Shown here: positions 8,960 to 17,803 of the stretch, piece after piece
How the letters are laid out: each line of letters starts with the position of its first letter
How positions within the stretch are numbered: position 1 is the stretch's first letter
Assembly: GCF_030812885.1 (NCBI RefSeq)
Contig: NZ_JAUSTO010000015.1
Coordinates: 1-51,930 of the forward strand
Direction of reading: 5' to 3'
DNA length: 51,930 nucleotides
DNA from: Moryella indoligenes
GTDB lineage: Bacteria; Bacillota; Clostridia; Lachnospirales; Lachnospiraceae
Program-made: the position numbers and the translations under genes
The notes under the pieces: model-generated
Databases searched by the model: none
Told to the model about the DNA's origin: nothing
What the model saw: the letters and a program-made list of their open reading frames with translations, nothing else

Positions 8960-9118
8960 TTTTGCGCGATAATTTTTATTTATTTTTTGCTTAGAATCCA
9001 ATTATTTTTTTCTATTTTTTCTTCACTCAAATAATATCTGTTTTTTTATTTTTCTCTCCGCTTATCACAGATAGTTATGCGGCAAATGTTGACCTCCCGC
9101 CGGTCCTCTCCCGCCACC

Positions 9119-10963
9119 TCAACTGCTCTGCATCGCCTCCAGCTTCTCCTGCAGGAAGATATAGCGCTCTATCTTCTCCTCCAGCGACTGTTCCACAGCC
9201 TCCCGCTCCTCCGTGAGCGCCTGCAGCTTCAGAAAATCCGTCGCGGCCTCTGTGATCGCAGCGGAGAGCAGCTCCGAGCGCTCCGTGAGACTGTCGATCT
9301 CCGCCTCCAGTCCCTCATATTCCCGCTGTTCCTTATAGGAAAGCCTCCGCTTCGGCCTGTGCTCCCTGCCGCTCTGTGTCACAGCTGTCTCCTGCTTCTC
9401 CCCTGTGCGCTGCGGCACCGCGCAGGAAGCAGCCTGCCCTGCACCGGCATGAACCGCGTTCTCCTGCTCCGCTGCAGCGAGAAGCTTCCGCTCCCGGTAC
9501 TCCTCATAGGCCCCCTCACTCTGCACGAGGCTTCCATCCTCCTCAAACGAGAATATCCGCGTCACGACGCGATCCAGAAAATAGCGATCGTGGGACACAA
9601 CAATTACGATCCCCGCGAAGTGATCCAGATAGTCCTCAAGTATCTGAAGGGTCTGAATATCCAGATCATTCGTCGGTTCATCAAGAATCAGGACATTCGG
9701 AGCCTCCATCAGCACCCGCAGCAGATAGAGACGGCGCTTCTCCCCTCCGGAGAGCTTTGCAATCGGTGTGTACTGCATCGTTCCATCAAAAAGAAAGCGC
9801 TCACACATCGAGGAGGCGGAAACCAGTCCCTCCTCTGTGCGTATAAACTCCGCCGCCTCCTTCACATAATCCAGCACGCGCGCCTGCTCATCAAGCCGCT
9901 CGTTCTCCTGACTGAAGTAGCCGAAGCGCACAGTCTGCCCCAGCTCTACCCTGCCGCCGTCCGGAGGCGTGATGCCGAGAAGAACCTTTAAGAGCGTCGA
10001 CTTGCCGCAGCCATTCCGCCCTATGATACCAATACGGTCTGTCTTCAAAAAAATATAGGAAAAATCCCGGAACAGACAGTGCTCCCCATAGCTCTTTGAG
10101 ATACGTTCGAGCTCCACAGTCTTTCCGCCAAGCCTCGAAGAAAGAGAGGACATCAGGACCTGCCGCTCCTCTGCGATCTTCTCCCTGTCCCGCAGTGCCT
10201 CGAAGCGCTGAATATGCGCCTTCTGCTTTGTGGAGCGTGCCCTGGCCCCTCGCTGCATCCACGCAAGATCCTTCTTATAGAGCGCCGCCATCTTCCGCTC
10301 CGCAGCAAGTGCAAAATTCATTCGCTCCTGCTTCTTCTCAAGGTAGCCGCTGTAATTTGCGCGGTAGCTGTAGAGCGAGCTTCGGTCGAGCTCCCAGATC
10401 TGCTCCGTCACTTCGTCGAGGAAATAGCGGTCGTGGGTCACCATGAGCAATGCCCCGGAGAAGCTCCGGAGCCAGTCCTCCAGCCACTCCACCATCTCGT
10501 AATCCAGATGGTTTGTCGGTTCGTCCAGAATGAGGAGCTCACAGGGCGTGAGCAGTGCTGCCGCAAGCGCCGCCCGCTTCTTCTGTCCGCCGGAGAGCAT
10601 CGCCGGCGAGATATCCGGATCCGGAATGCCGAGGCCAAGCAGCGTGGCCCGTGCCTCTCCCTCCGTATCCCAGTGTGCCTCCTGTCCCTGAATTCCGGCG
10701 ATCACATTCTGAAGCACGCTGCGCCTCTCATCAAAACGGGGATTCTGCGGGAGGAAGGAGATTCTCAGCCGGCGCCGTGTCACAACCTGCCCCTCATCCG
10801 GCTCTGTCTCCCCTGCGACGATCGAGAGCAGGGTAGATTTCCCTGCACCATTGATCCCGATCACGCCGATCCTGTCTCCCTCGTTGATTCCGACTGTCAC
10901 ATCTTTCAGAATCGTGCGCGCGCCGATGGCTCTGCCCACCTGCTCCAGATTCAGTATATTCAA
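9119..10963 (-). CDS. ABC-F family ATPase
   Basis: A 614-residue soluble protein with two ABC domains and no membrane segment. The Walker A motifs are GINGAGKST and GRNGCGKST, the signatures are LSGGQKKR and LSGGEKRR, and the Walker B motifs are LLILDEPTNHLD and VLILDEPTNDLD. An interdomain linker (about residues 230-290) and a charged C-terminal coiled coil (about 530-614) fit the Uup/YfmR-like translation factors that bind the ribosome E site. The likely start is a TTG at 10961-10963 with GAAGGAGA eight bases upstream; the in-frame ATG at 10999 has no ribosome binding site. Uup-like DNA/ribosome maintenance is more likely than antibiotic resistance. Confidence 0.88.
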   Translation of the reverse strand: MNILNLEQVGRAIGARTILKDVTVGINEGDRIGVIGINGAGKSTLLSIVAGETEPDEGQVVTRRRLRISFLPQNPRFDERRSVLQNVIAGIQGQEAHWDTEGEARATLLGLGIPDPDISPAMLSGGQKKRAALAAALLTPCELLILDEPTNHLDYEMVEWLEDWLRSFSGALLMVTHDRYFLDEVTEQIWELDRSSLYSYRANYSGYLEKKQERMNFALAAERKMAALYKKDLAWMQRGARARSTKQKAHIQRFEALRDREKIAEERQVLMSSLSSRLGGKTVELERISKSYGEHCLFRDFSYIFLKTDRIGIIGRNGCGKSTLLKVLLGITPPDGGRVELGQTVRFGYFSQENERLDEQARVLDYVKEAAEFIRTEEGLVSASSMCERFLFDGTMQYTPIAKLSGGEKRRLYLLRVLMEAPNVLILDEPTNDLDIQTLQILEDYLDHFAGIVIVVSHDRYFLDRVVTRIFSFEEDGSLVQSEGAYEEYRERKLLAAAEQENAVHAGAGQAASCAVPQRTGEKQETAVTQSGREHRPKRRLSYKEQREYEGLEAEIDSLTERSELLSAAITEAATDFLKLQALTEEREAVEQSLEEKIERYIFLQEKLEAMQSS

Positions 10964-11033
10964 GCCTGTGTTCTCCTTCTCTCTTGATTTTTCTATCATA
11001 GCACAGCCGGTCTTTCCCGTGCAGATGTTATTC

Positions 11034-11063
11034 TTGACTAATCCACGAGGCTGATGCTACCTT
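11034..11063 (+). promoter_or_regulatory. Probable promoter of the mntP riboswitch transcript
   Basis: TTGACT (11034-11039) and an extended -10, TGC-TACCTT (-10 hexamer 11058-11063), are separated by 18 nt. They place the start of transcription just before the riboswitch P1 strand at 11070. Confidence 0.5.
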
Positions 11064-11069
11064 AGGAAA

Positions 11070-11178
11070 ACATGAACTGCACAAAGAGATGAGGGAGTAG
11101 CAAGCGCCCCTTGGGGCGTTCCAAGTCAACATACTGGTCCAAAAGGATCTGGCTTGTATTAAATTGCGAGACTCATGT
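11070..11178 (+). promoter_or_regulatory. yybP-ykoY manganese riboswitch
   Basis: The conserved blocks of this Mn2+-sensing class are present in order: GGGAGTAGC (11093-11101), a P2-type hairpin CGCCCC-TT-GGGGCG (11105-11118), GTCAACATACTGG (11125-11137) and GCGAGAC (11166-11172). P1 closes as ACATGA (11070-11075) with TCATGT (11173-11178). It is followed by a terminator and by mntP, the classic target gene. Known members switch expression on when Mn2+ is bound. Here the 3' P1 strand can instead join TACATGA (11190-11196) in a competing hairpin, 11170-11200. Confidence 0.9.
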
Positions 11179-11205
11179 AGGCGCTGCCATACATGAAGTC
11201 TGTCC

Positions 11206-11246
11206 AAAAAAAGACCCGGTAGGCATACGCCATCGGGTCTTTTTTT
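11206..11246 (+). terminator. Riboswitch-controlled intrinsic terminator
   Basis: A-run plus GACCCG (ending 11218) pairs with CGGGTC plus a T-run (11234-11246), with an inner GGC/GCC stem. It lies between the riboswitch and the mntP ribosome binding site, so readthrough is needed for expression. Confidence 0.88.
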
Positions 11247-11276
11247 ATAAAAAATTTTAATATCGGGAGGATTCAT

Positions 11277-11864
11277 ATGAATCTCAGTCTGAGCTTTCTT
11301 TTAAACAGCGTGCTGCTTGGCGCAGGACTCGCGATGGACGCGCTGTCCGTCTCCATCGCCAACGGTCTGAATGAACCGAATATGCGGAGGCGAAAGGGCC
11401 TCGCCATCGCTGCGACCTTTGCCTTCTTTCAGTGGCTTATGCCCATGCTGGGCTGGTTCTGCGTTCATTTTCTGGTGGAAGCATTTTCCGTGCTGCGTCC
11501 CTTCATCCCCCGGATCTCTCTCCTCCTGCTCCTCTATATCGGCGGGGAGATGCTTCTGGACGGCATACGAAATGGCAGTGCCTGTGAGACTGGACTGATA
11601 GGACTTAGTGTCACAATGCTCCTGCTTCAGGGCATTGCGACCTCCATTGACGCACTCTCCGTGGGCTTTACCATCGCTTCATACAGTGCCGCAGAAGCTC
11701 TGCTCGCCGCCGTCATTATCGCTGTCGTGACCTTTCTGATCTGCCTCGGGGGCCTCAGCGCCGGGAAACGTATCGGCATGTTCCTGTGCAGCCGGGCCAA
11801 AATCATAGGCGGATGTATCCTGATCCTGATTGGCCTTGAGATCTTCGTGACCGGAATATTTTAA
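11277..11864 (+). CDS. mntP: Manganese efflux pump MntP
   Basis: A 195-residue, six-helix membrane protein that exports excess Mn2+. The two halves each carry the family's metal-binding Asp motif: AMDALSVSIANG (residues 19-30) and ATSIDALSVGF (about 121-131). The start has GGGAGG six bases upstream. The preceding Mn2+ riboswitch and terminator give it metal-dependent expression, which strongly supports the name. It converges on the glutathione peroxidase gene and the two stop codons overlap. Confidence 0.95.
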   Translation: MNLSLSFLLNSVLLGAGLAMDALSVSIANGLNEPNMRRRKGLAIAATFAFFQWLMPMLGWFCVHFLVEAFSVLRPFIPRISLLLLLYIGGEMLLDGIRNGSACETGLIGLSVTMLLLQGIATSIDALSVGFTIASYSAAEALLAAVIIAVVTFLICLGGLSAGKRIGMFLCSRAKIIGGCILILIGLEIFVTGIF

Positions 11865-12406
11865 AGAATCTGCTCAATTGCCTTCCTGATCTCCGCGAAG
11901 TCCGCCGTCGGCTCATAGCGGCGCAGGACCTTTCCGTTGCGATCCACAAGGAACTTTGTGAAGTTCCACTTGATATCTGCCTTTTTCGCGTAGTCCGGAT
12001 CTGCCTTCGCAAGCATCTCCTCCATGGCTGCACTCATCGGATTGCCCTTGTCGAATCCCTGAAAGCCCTGCTCCTCCTTGAGATAAGCATAGAGCGGGAT
12101 CTGCTGCTCTCCGTTTACATCTATCTTATGAAACTGCGGGAAGGTTACGCCGAAGCGGCCGGAGCAAAACTGCGCGATCTCTCCGTCCGTGCCGGGTGCC
12201 TGGTGACCGAACTGGTTGCAGGGAAAATCAAGAATCTCCAGCCCGCGCTCCTGATACTCTGCGTAGAGCTTCTGCAGCTCCGCATACTGTGGCGTGAAGC
12301 CGCACTCCGTCGCCGTATTGACGATAAGCAGCACCTTGCCCTCATACTCCTTCAAGGAGATCTTCTCTCCGCTGCTCTTCTCTATCTCAAATTCATAGAT
12401 ACTCAT
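11861..12406 (-). CDS. Glutathione peroxidase-family thiol peroxidase
   Basis: A 181-residue thioredoxin-fold peroxidase that reduces hydroperoxides, probably with thioredoxin in this type of organism. The peroxidatic residue is Cys35 (TATECGFTPQ), not selenocysteine. The rest of the catalytic tetrad is visible as Gln in FPCNQFGHQAPG (61-72) and Trp147-Asn148 in WNFTKFLVDRNG. The ATG at 12406 with GGAGG six bases upstream is chosen over an in-frame upstream codon at 12490. The stop overlaps that of convergent mntP. The 222-nt stretch upstream holds no recognisable gene. Confidence 0.92.
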   Translation of the reverse strand: MSIYEFEIEKSSGEKISLKEYEGKVLLIVNTATECGFTPQYAELQKLYAEYQERGLEILDFPCNQFGHQAPGTDGEIAQFCSGRFGVTFPQFHKIDVNGEQQIPLYAYLKEEQGFQGFDKGNPMSAAMEEMLAKADPDYAKKADIKWNFTKFLVDRNGKVLRRYEPTADFAEIRKAIEQIL

Positions 12407-12628
12407 GTAATACCTCCATTGTTTTGCGCCTGTTTCAGCGCTGAGCCGGTACAGCTCGTCTCTGCCTCCTGTTACGCGTCGCCATAGCAATTGACAGCAA
12501 TCCTATAGGCGTATGCTGTACAAATTTATCCTGCGACTTACGTTCACTGTAGAACAAAGCCGCACAGAGCGCAAGCGCTTTCGTACACCAATTCATCCGA
12601 ATCGTGGAATCTTCTTTGTCCTGCAGCC

Positions 12629-13222
12629 TCAACGAATCAGCACCTCCTGCTGATAGAGGCTGTCCGGGAAGAAGAGGTGATAGAACGCCTCCAGCAGCTC
12701 ACGTACTTCGCTCTGCGTGTGTTGCCTCTCTCCTCCCGCCTCAACGATGCGGTACTCCATACCCATTACTCTTGCGGTAATGCCTGTCTCCCGCACATGA
12801 TTTCTGCGATAGAAGCAAAGGCGCCGCTCCCGGAGCTTCTCTGTCGCGGTATTCTCCGCATAATCCGGATTTTCCACCTCTCCGATGACACTCGCTGCAT
12901 CCTTCATATACAGCGGCAGCTGTGCCAGCAGCTCTGTCCCGATACCGCTGCCGCGCAGTCCGTCCTTTACCGCAAAATAATCAAAAAGATAATGCCTCTG
13001 CTCCCGTATACGGAGACGTGAGAAGAGCGCATAAGCAAGAATCTGTTTCTCGTCCTCCTCCGTGCAGGCACCGTAGCCGACATAATGCCCGCTCTCATAC
13101 ATCTCCTGAATCTTCCGGAAAGGTTTCAGTTCCTCCGGCGGAAAATCCCGCCTCATTCGATTATCATAAATCTCCCTCAGCTCCTCCAGTGTTAGCGTGC
13201 GAAGCCGGATTTTAGCTTTCAT
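12629..13222 (-). CDS. GNAT-family N-acetyltransferase
   Basis: A 197-residue protein with the acetyl-CoA-binding motif A, DYFAVKDGLRGSGIGTELLAQ (around residues 85-104), typical of GNAT enzymes. The substrate is not predictable. The start codon overlaps the stop of the DNA glycosylase gene (ATGA), so it is translated from the same message. GGGAGAG lies before the ATG. Confidence 0.82.
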   Translation of the reverse strand: MKAKIRLRTLTLEELREIYDNRMRRDFPPEELKPFRKIQEMYESGHYVGYGACTEEDEKQILAYALFSRLRIREQRHYLFDYFAVKDGLRGSGIGTELLAQLPLYMKDAASVIGEVENPDYAENTATEKLRERRLCFYRRNHVRETGITARVMGMEYRIVEAGGERQHTQSEVRELLEAFYHLFFPDSLYQQEVLIR

Positions 13223-14076
13223 TTTCTCTCTCCCTTCTCCTGCCCTCTGAGTTCCTCCTTGTGCTCCAGAGCATAATAAAACACATACTGCTGCAAAAGC
13301 CCTGCGTGTCCCCAGTGTTCAAAGGGCTCTTCTCCTGCATATTTCTGCTCCACTATGCGCTGCATCCAGACATCCGAAGGCACACGTTTACTCCTTCCAT
13401 AGCCAAAGAGCATCACGCAGTTTGCGACCTTTTTTCCGACACCACGCACGCTGCACAGCGCCTCAAAGAGCGCGTCGTCCGGAAGCTTTTCAAGCCTCTC
13501 AGGCAGGAGCTCCCCCGCACAGGTCTTCTCCGCACAGTCCCTCACGTAGGCTGCGCGGTAGCCCAGCCCGCACTCCCCGAGCTCTTCTGCTGAACACTGC
13601 GCAAGTACCTCCGGTGCAGGGAAAAGTGCTACAGCCTCGCCCTCATATGCTGTATGCTTCCGCTCCCCGTAGCGTTCACAGAGAAGGCGCACCGCAGTAC
13701 GAATTGCCGGAATGGATTTTCTCTGTGACAGGGTGAAGGAGACCAGCATCTCCCACGGATCCTGCCGCAGCACCCGCATTCCTTCCCCGCAGCAGATTGC
13801 TTCCCGAAGGAAGGGGTCCCCGCCCGGCTCCAGAAGCGGCGCGCAGAGCGCCGCATAGCTTCGATCCAGATCAAAGTATTGTCTCCACCTCTGTTCCCAC
13901 TCCTCCTCGTCACAGGAGACAGAGAGCTCACAGAGACTGTCTTGCCGGCAATACAGAATATGCTCCCCACAGACGAAACGATACAGCCCGCTGCCGAGCT
14001 CCACCGGACGGAAGCACTGTCCGCTGTCCGTGATCTTCCGGAGACTCAGCGGATCCTCCAATATAATCTTTCTCAA
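13219..14076 (-). CDS. 8-oxoguanine DNA glycosylase (OGG1-like)
   Basis: A 285-residue base-excision repair enzyme with an OGG-type N-terminal domain (ITDSGQCFRPVELGSGLYRF) and a helix-hairpin-helix GPD domain. The catalytic Lys is the second Lys of RGVGKKVANC (Lys216), and the helper Asp lies in RVPSDVWMQR (Asp235). It would excise oxidised guanine and nick the DNA. The start chosen is a TTG at 14074-14076 with a perfect AGGAGG seven bases upstream. In-frame ATGs at 14130/14127 have weaker sites and would add residues without homology. It is the first gene of an operon with the GNAT gene. Confidence 0.88.
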   Translation of the reverse strand: MRKIILEDPLSLRKITDSGQCFRPVELGSGLYRFVCGEHILYCRQDSLCELSVSCDEEEWEQRWRQYFDLDRSYAALCAPLLEPGGDPFLREAICCGEGMRVLRQDPWEMLVSFTLSQRKSIPAIRTAVRLLCERYGERKHTAYEGEAVALFPAPEVLAQCSAEELGECGLGYRAAYVRDCAEKTCAGELLPERLEKLPDDALFEALCSVRGVGKKVANCVMLFGYGRSKRVPSDVWMQRIVEQKYAGEEPFEHWGHAGLLQQYVFYYALEHKEELRGQEKGERK

Positions 14077-14177
14077 AGCAGGGCCTCCTGTTCTGAAAAC
14101 CGAGATGCGGCTTCCAGAGTTTTCCATCATTAACCGCCCCCAGTATAGCACAAAAAGAAAAAAGCCGGGCCGGCGAG

Positions 14178-14540
14178 GTGGAACCTGCCCTTCACCTGAT
14201 CGGCAGTAAGCGGCATCTGAAACAGCTCATCACCATTCTGCTGGATAATGCTGTCAAATATGCCGGAGAAAACGGTCGCGCGCTGCTCCTTGCGAGGCAG
14301 GAACAGGACCGCGCGCTGATCACAATAAACAACACAGGCGAGGCAATCAACCCGGAGGAACTCCAGCATATCTTCGAGCGCTTCTATCGCGTCGACAAAT
14401 CCCGCGCCCGGAGAATCGGCGGCTACGGGCTGTGGCTCTCCATTGCCCTGAATATCGTTCATATGCACCGCGGCAGCATACGCTGCGAGAGCAGCCGCGC
14501 GGAGGGAACTACCTTTATCGTCGAGCTGCCGATGAAATAA
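14178..14540 (+). pseudogene. Truncated sensor histidine kinase, ATPase domain only
   Basis: About 120 residues equal to the C-terminal HATPase_c domain of a two-component sensor kinase: N box LITILLDNAVKYA, ITINNTGEAINPEE, IFERFYRVDKSRARR and G box GGYGLWLSIALNIV. The sensor, membrane and phospho-acceptor His regions are absent upstream, and no response regulator is near. The G box has Trp where the family has Gly. The frame is open a few codons before 14178 but soon meets the OGG gene's leader. It is a 5'-deleted remnant; translation is doubtful. Confidence 0.8.
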
Positions 14541-14561
14541 AAGACTATAAAAATTTCCTCT

Positions 14562-15755
14562 TCATCTCCGCGGAATCGCGTGATAAAAATCTGCAAACAC
14601 CCGGTTGCTGACATCAATGCCCCGCTCCGTGAGGCGTATCTGTGAGCCCCTCTGTTCAATGAGCTTCAGCACCAGATTCTTCCGTATCGCCGCCTCAAAA
14701 ACCGTAAACATATTCTGCCCGAAGCGCTCGTAGAATTCTGCCCCTGAGACTCCCTCCATCATGCGAAGCCCCAGATACATAAACTCCTCCATCCTGTCCT
14801 CCGGAGAGAGCGCCTCCAGATCCTGATAGAGCGGCGTCAGATCCTCATGCATGCGGACATGCAGATAGCTTTGAAGCTCCGTCTCCGAGTGGTAGCGATG
14901 GTTCAGGATGAGGCTGGAGGCCCCCAGCCCTACGCCGAGATACTCCGCCCCGGTCCAGTAGCCGATATTGTGGCGGCAGGCACAGCCCGGACGTGCATAG
15001 TTCGATATCTCGTAGCGCTGATAGCCCTGCGCTGCAAGCATACGCTGCGTGTCGGCATACATTTCCCGCTCCGCATCCTCGTCCGGCAGCATAGCCTGTC
15101 CCTCACCAAGCGCGTAGCGCTGATAAAAAGGCGTGCCCTCCTCCAGAATCAGAGAATAGGCGGAGATGTGCTCCGGTCGCAGCATGAGCACCTTTTTCAG
15201 GCCTGCCCGCCAGCTCTCCGGTGTCTGTCCCGGGAGGGCACTCATCAGATCAATATTCACATTCCTAAAGCCCGCTGCACGGACCAGCTCATAGCTGTGC
15301 AGAAAGTCCTCGTAGCTGTGGATGCGTCCGAGGAGACGCAGCTCCTCATTATCCGTGGACTGAAGACCCAGGCTCACGCGGTTGATGCCGGCCTCCCGGT
15401 AGTAGCTGAGCTTCGTCTCGTTCAGTGTGCCCGGATTGCACTCGATTGAGATCTCCGCACCGGAATCCACTGCAAAGCTCTCGTACACCGCACTCAGCAT
15501 ATTGAAGATCTGCAGCCCGGAGAGCGCGGACGGCGTCCCGCCCCCGATAAAAATACTGGTCAGGCGGCAATCCGGCAGCACCTGACCCTCTGCGCGTATC
15601 TCCTCGATCAGCTGTGCGACGTAGGCGCGCCGCACAGCTTCGCCCGCCGGGGCAGAGAGGAAATCGCAGTAATCACATTTTTTCTCACAGAAGGGAATAT
15701 GGATATAAAGCTCCAGCGGCCGCTTCTCTCCCGCATGTTCTATCTCCTTATTCAT
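14562..15755 (-). CDS. hemW: Radical SAM haem chaperone HemW (HemN-like)
   Basis: A 397-residue radical SAM protein with the CX3CX2C cluster motif (HIPFCEKKCDYCDF, Cys23/27/30) and IFIGGGTPSAL. It lacks the fourth Cys of true HemN (CX3CX2CXC), which points to HemW, a haem chaperone, rather than coproporphyrinogen dehydrogenase. The C-terminal HemN_C domain is present (FMYLGLRMMEGVS). The ATG at 15755 overlaps the lepA stop by eight bases, a common lepA-hemW arrangement in Firmicutes, and translation is probably coupled. A TTG two codons earlier is an alternative start. Confidence 0.9.
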   Translation of the reverse strand: MNKEIEHAGEKRPLELYIHIPFCEKKCDYCDFLSAPAGEAVRRAYVAQLIEEIRAEGQVLPDCRLTSIFIGGGTPSALSGLQIFNMLSAVYESFAVDSGAEISIECNPGTLNETKLSYYREAGINRVSLGLQSTDNEELRLLGRIHSYEDFLHSYELVRAAGFRNVNIDLMSALPGQTPESWRAGLKKVLMLRPEHISAYSLILEEGTPFYQRYALGEGQAMLPDEDAEREMYADTQRMLAAQGYQRYEISNYARPGCACRHNIGYWTGAEYLGVGLGASSLILNHRYHSETELQSYLHVRMHEDLTPLYQDLEALSPEDRMEEFMYLGLRMMEGVSGAEFYERFGQNMFTVFEAAIRKNLVLKLIEQRGSQIRLTERGIDVSNRVFADFYHAIPRR

Positions 15756-17562
15756 CTCCAAGCTTCAGCACACTCATGAACGCCTTCTGCGGTACTTCCA
15801 CACTTCCGATCTGACGCATGCGCTTCTTTCCTTCCTTCTGCTTCTCAAGCAGCTTTCTCTTGCGCGAGATATCTCCGCCGTAGCACTTCGCAAGAACATC
15901 CTTACGCAATGCCTTCACGGTCTCACGCGCTATGATCTTTGATCCGACAGCTGCCTGAATCGGAATGTCGAAGAGGTGACGCGGAATTTCCTTTGTCAGG
16001 CGCTCACACATCTGACGCCCGCGCTCATAGGCCCCATCCGCAAAAACGATGAAGGAGAGCGCATCCACTGTCTCACGGTTAATCAGAATATCAAGCTTCA
16101 CGAGTCTGGAATTCATATAGCCCTTCAGCTCATAGTCAAGCGAGGCGTAGCCGCGGGAGCGGGACTTCAGCGCATCAAAGAAATCGTAAATAATCTCATT
16201 CAGCGGGAGCTCATACTTCAGAACCGCGCGCTCCTGCTCCATATATTCTGTTCCCAGATAGATGCCGCGCCGCTCCTGGCAAAGCTGCATGATAGGCCCG
16301 ATAAATTCCTTCGTCAGCATGATCTCTGCCGAAACCACCGGTTCCTCCATGTGCTCGATCTCCGAGGGATCCGGCATATTGGAGGGGTTTGTGAGCTCCA
16401 GCATGGTTCCATCTGTCTTATAGATGCGATACACGACGCCGGGAGCTGTCGTCACGAGATCCAGATCGTACTCTCGCTCCAGCCGCTCCTGAACGATCTC
16501 CAGATGGAGAAGGCCCAGAAAACCACAGCGAAAGCCAAAGCCCAGAGCGAGGCTCGTCTCCGGCTCGTAGTAGAGCGAGGCGTCGTTCAGCTGCAGCTTC
16601 TCCAGCGCATCGCGAAGATCCTGATAGCGCGCCGCATCTGCCGGATAGACGCCGCAGTAGACCATGGGAGTGACCTTCTTGTAACCCGGCAGAGGCGCTG
16701 CACAGGGGCGCTCCGCGTGAGTCACCGTATCACCGACCCGGGTGTCGCGCACATTTTTGATGCTCGCCGTGAGGTAGCCGACGGAACCAGCAGTCAGCGC
16801 ATCGCAGGGAATAAAGCGCCCCGGTGCGAAGTAACCGGTCTCCACAACCTCCATCTCCGCCCCTGTCGCCATCATCCGGACAATGTCTCCCTTTTTCACC
16901 GTGCCGTTCTTCACGCGCATAAACACGATAACGCCGCGGTAGCTGTCATAAAGAGAATCAAAGATCAAGGCCTGCAGCGGCGCTGTCTCATCCCCCTCCG
17001 GTGCGGGAAGCTTCTGCACGATGGCCTCCAGCACCTCCTCGACATTCAGCCCCGTCTTTGCAGAGACACGGGGCGCATCCTGCGCCTCAATGCCTATGAT
17101 ATCCTCAATCTCCTCCACAACCCCGTCGGGATTGGCACTTGGCAGATCAATCTTGTTGATCACAGGAATCACCTCAAGATCATGGTCCAGCGCCATGTAG
17201 ACGTTGGCCAGAGTCTGCGCCTCTATGCCCTGTGTGGCGTCCACCACAAGAACTGCCCCGTCGCAGGCCGCGAGGGAGCGGGATACTTCATAATTAAAGT
17301 CCACATGTCCGGGGGTGTCGATCAGGTTGAAGATATACTCCTCCCCGTCCTTCGCCCGATAAACGGTGCGAATCGCCTGACTCTTAATCGTAATGCCGCG
17401 CTCCCTCTCCAGCTCCATATTGTCCAGAATCTGGTTCTGCATCTCCCGGCTGGTGAGCAGACCGGTCTTCTCAATAATGCGGTCCGCGAGCGTCGATTTT
17501 CCGTGATCGATATGTGCGATAATACAAAAATTCCGAATGCGTTTCCGATCGAATGTTGACAT
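15748..17562 (-). CDS. lepA: Elongation factor 4 (LepA)
   Basis: A 604-residue translational GTPase that acts on ribosomes during elongation or biogenesis. The G domain is N-terminal: AHIDHGKST, DTPGHVDF, NKIDLPSA. It is followed by domain 2, EF-G-like domains 3 and 5, and the LepA-specific C-terminal domain (ETVKALRKDVLAKCYGGDISRKRKLLEKQ). The length is normal for the family (about 600). The ATG at 17562 with GGAGG four bases upstream is preferred to the in-frame start 36 nt earlier. It is divergent from rpsT and coupled to hemW. Confidence 0.97.
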   Translation of the reverse strand: MSTFDRKRIRNFCIIAHIDHGKSTLADRIIEKTGLLTSREMQNQILDNMELERERGITIKSQAIRTVYRAKDGEEYIFNLIDTPGHVDFNYEVSRSLAACDGAVLVVDATQGIEAQTLANVYMALDHDLEVIPVINKIDLPSANPDGVVEEIEDIIGIEAQDAPRVSAKTGLNVEEVLEAIVQKLPAPEGDETAPLQALIFDSLYDSYRGVIVFMRVKNGTVKKGDIVRMMATGAEMEVVETGYFAPGRFIPCDALTAGSVGYLTASIKNVRDTRVGDTVTHAERPCAAPLPGYKKVTPMVYCGVYPADAARYQDLRDALEKLQLNDASLYYEPETSLALGFGFRCGFLGLLHLEIVQERLEREYDLDLVTTAPGVVYRIYKTDGTMLELTNPSNMPDPSEIEHMEEPVVSAEIMLTKEFIGPIMQLCQERRGIYLGTEYMEQERAVLKYELPLNEIIYDFFDALKSRSRGYASLDYELKGYMNSRLVKLDILINRETVDALSFIVFADGAYERGRQMCERLTKEIPRHLFDIPIQAAVGSKIIARETVKALRKDVLAKCYGGDISRKRKLLEKQKEGKKRMRQIGSVEVPQKAFMSVLKLGDE

Positions 17563-17623
17563 AGTACCTCCAGGATAAGAATACTGAAAGAATAACATTT
17601 TTGCCCTTTTCTTTCAAGTCAGC

Positions 17624-17652
17624 TTGACATTCCCTGCGGAATATCATAGAAT
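17624..17652 (+). promoter_or_regulatory. Sigma-A promoter of rpsT
   Basis: TTGACA (17624-17629), a 17-nt spacer and TAGAAT (17647-17652). It implies a leader of about 145 nt before the S20 start. Confidence 0.8.
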
Positions 17653-17803
17653 GACCGAGTATGTTTACATTGAACTGTCCGTGTCCAGACTTCGATGCTA
17701 ACTGAACGCACAGTGCGCTGACATTTGCGCGGCTGCCCGTAGCTTCTACGGTTGTCAGAACCCTGTGAAACTATCATTGTATCCATGAATGGAGGAAAGA
17801 AAG

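Noticed and set aside
11861..12406. Glutathione peroxidase as a selenoprotein
   Set aside because: The active-site codon encodes Cys, and no in-frame UGA or SECIS-like element is seen there.
12410..12628. Gene or promoter in the gap upstream of the glutathione peroxidase gene
   Set aside because: Only a loose ACAGCA/TGCTGT inverted repeat (12494-12519) and no convincing -35/-10 pair or coding frame.
14562..15755. Annotation as oxygen-independent coproporphyrinogen oxidase HemN
   Set aside because: Only three Cys of the CX3CX2CXC motif are present, which fits HemW; no other haem gene is nearby.
15976..17559. Long open frame antisense to lepA
   Set aside because: No start context, no protein motif, and it mirrors the codon pattern of lepA, whose domains are complete on the other strand.
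17653..17803. Small RNA or riboswitch in the rpsT leader
   Set aside because: No known riboswitch core or covarying stem could be recognised by eye; kept only as a long leader.
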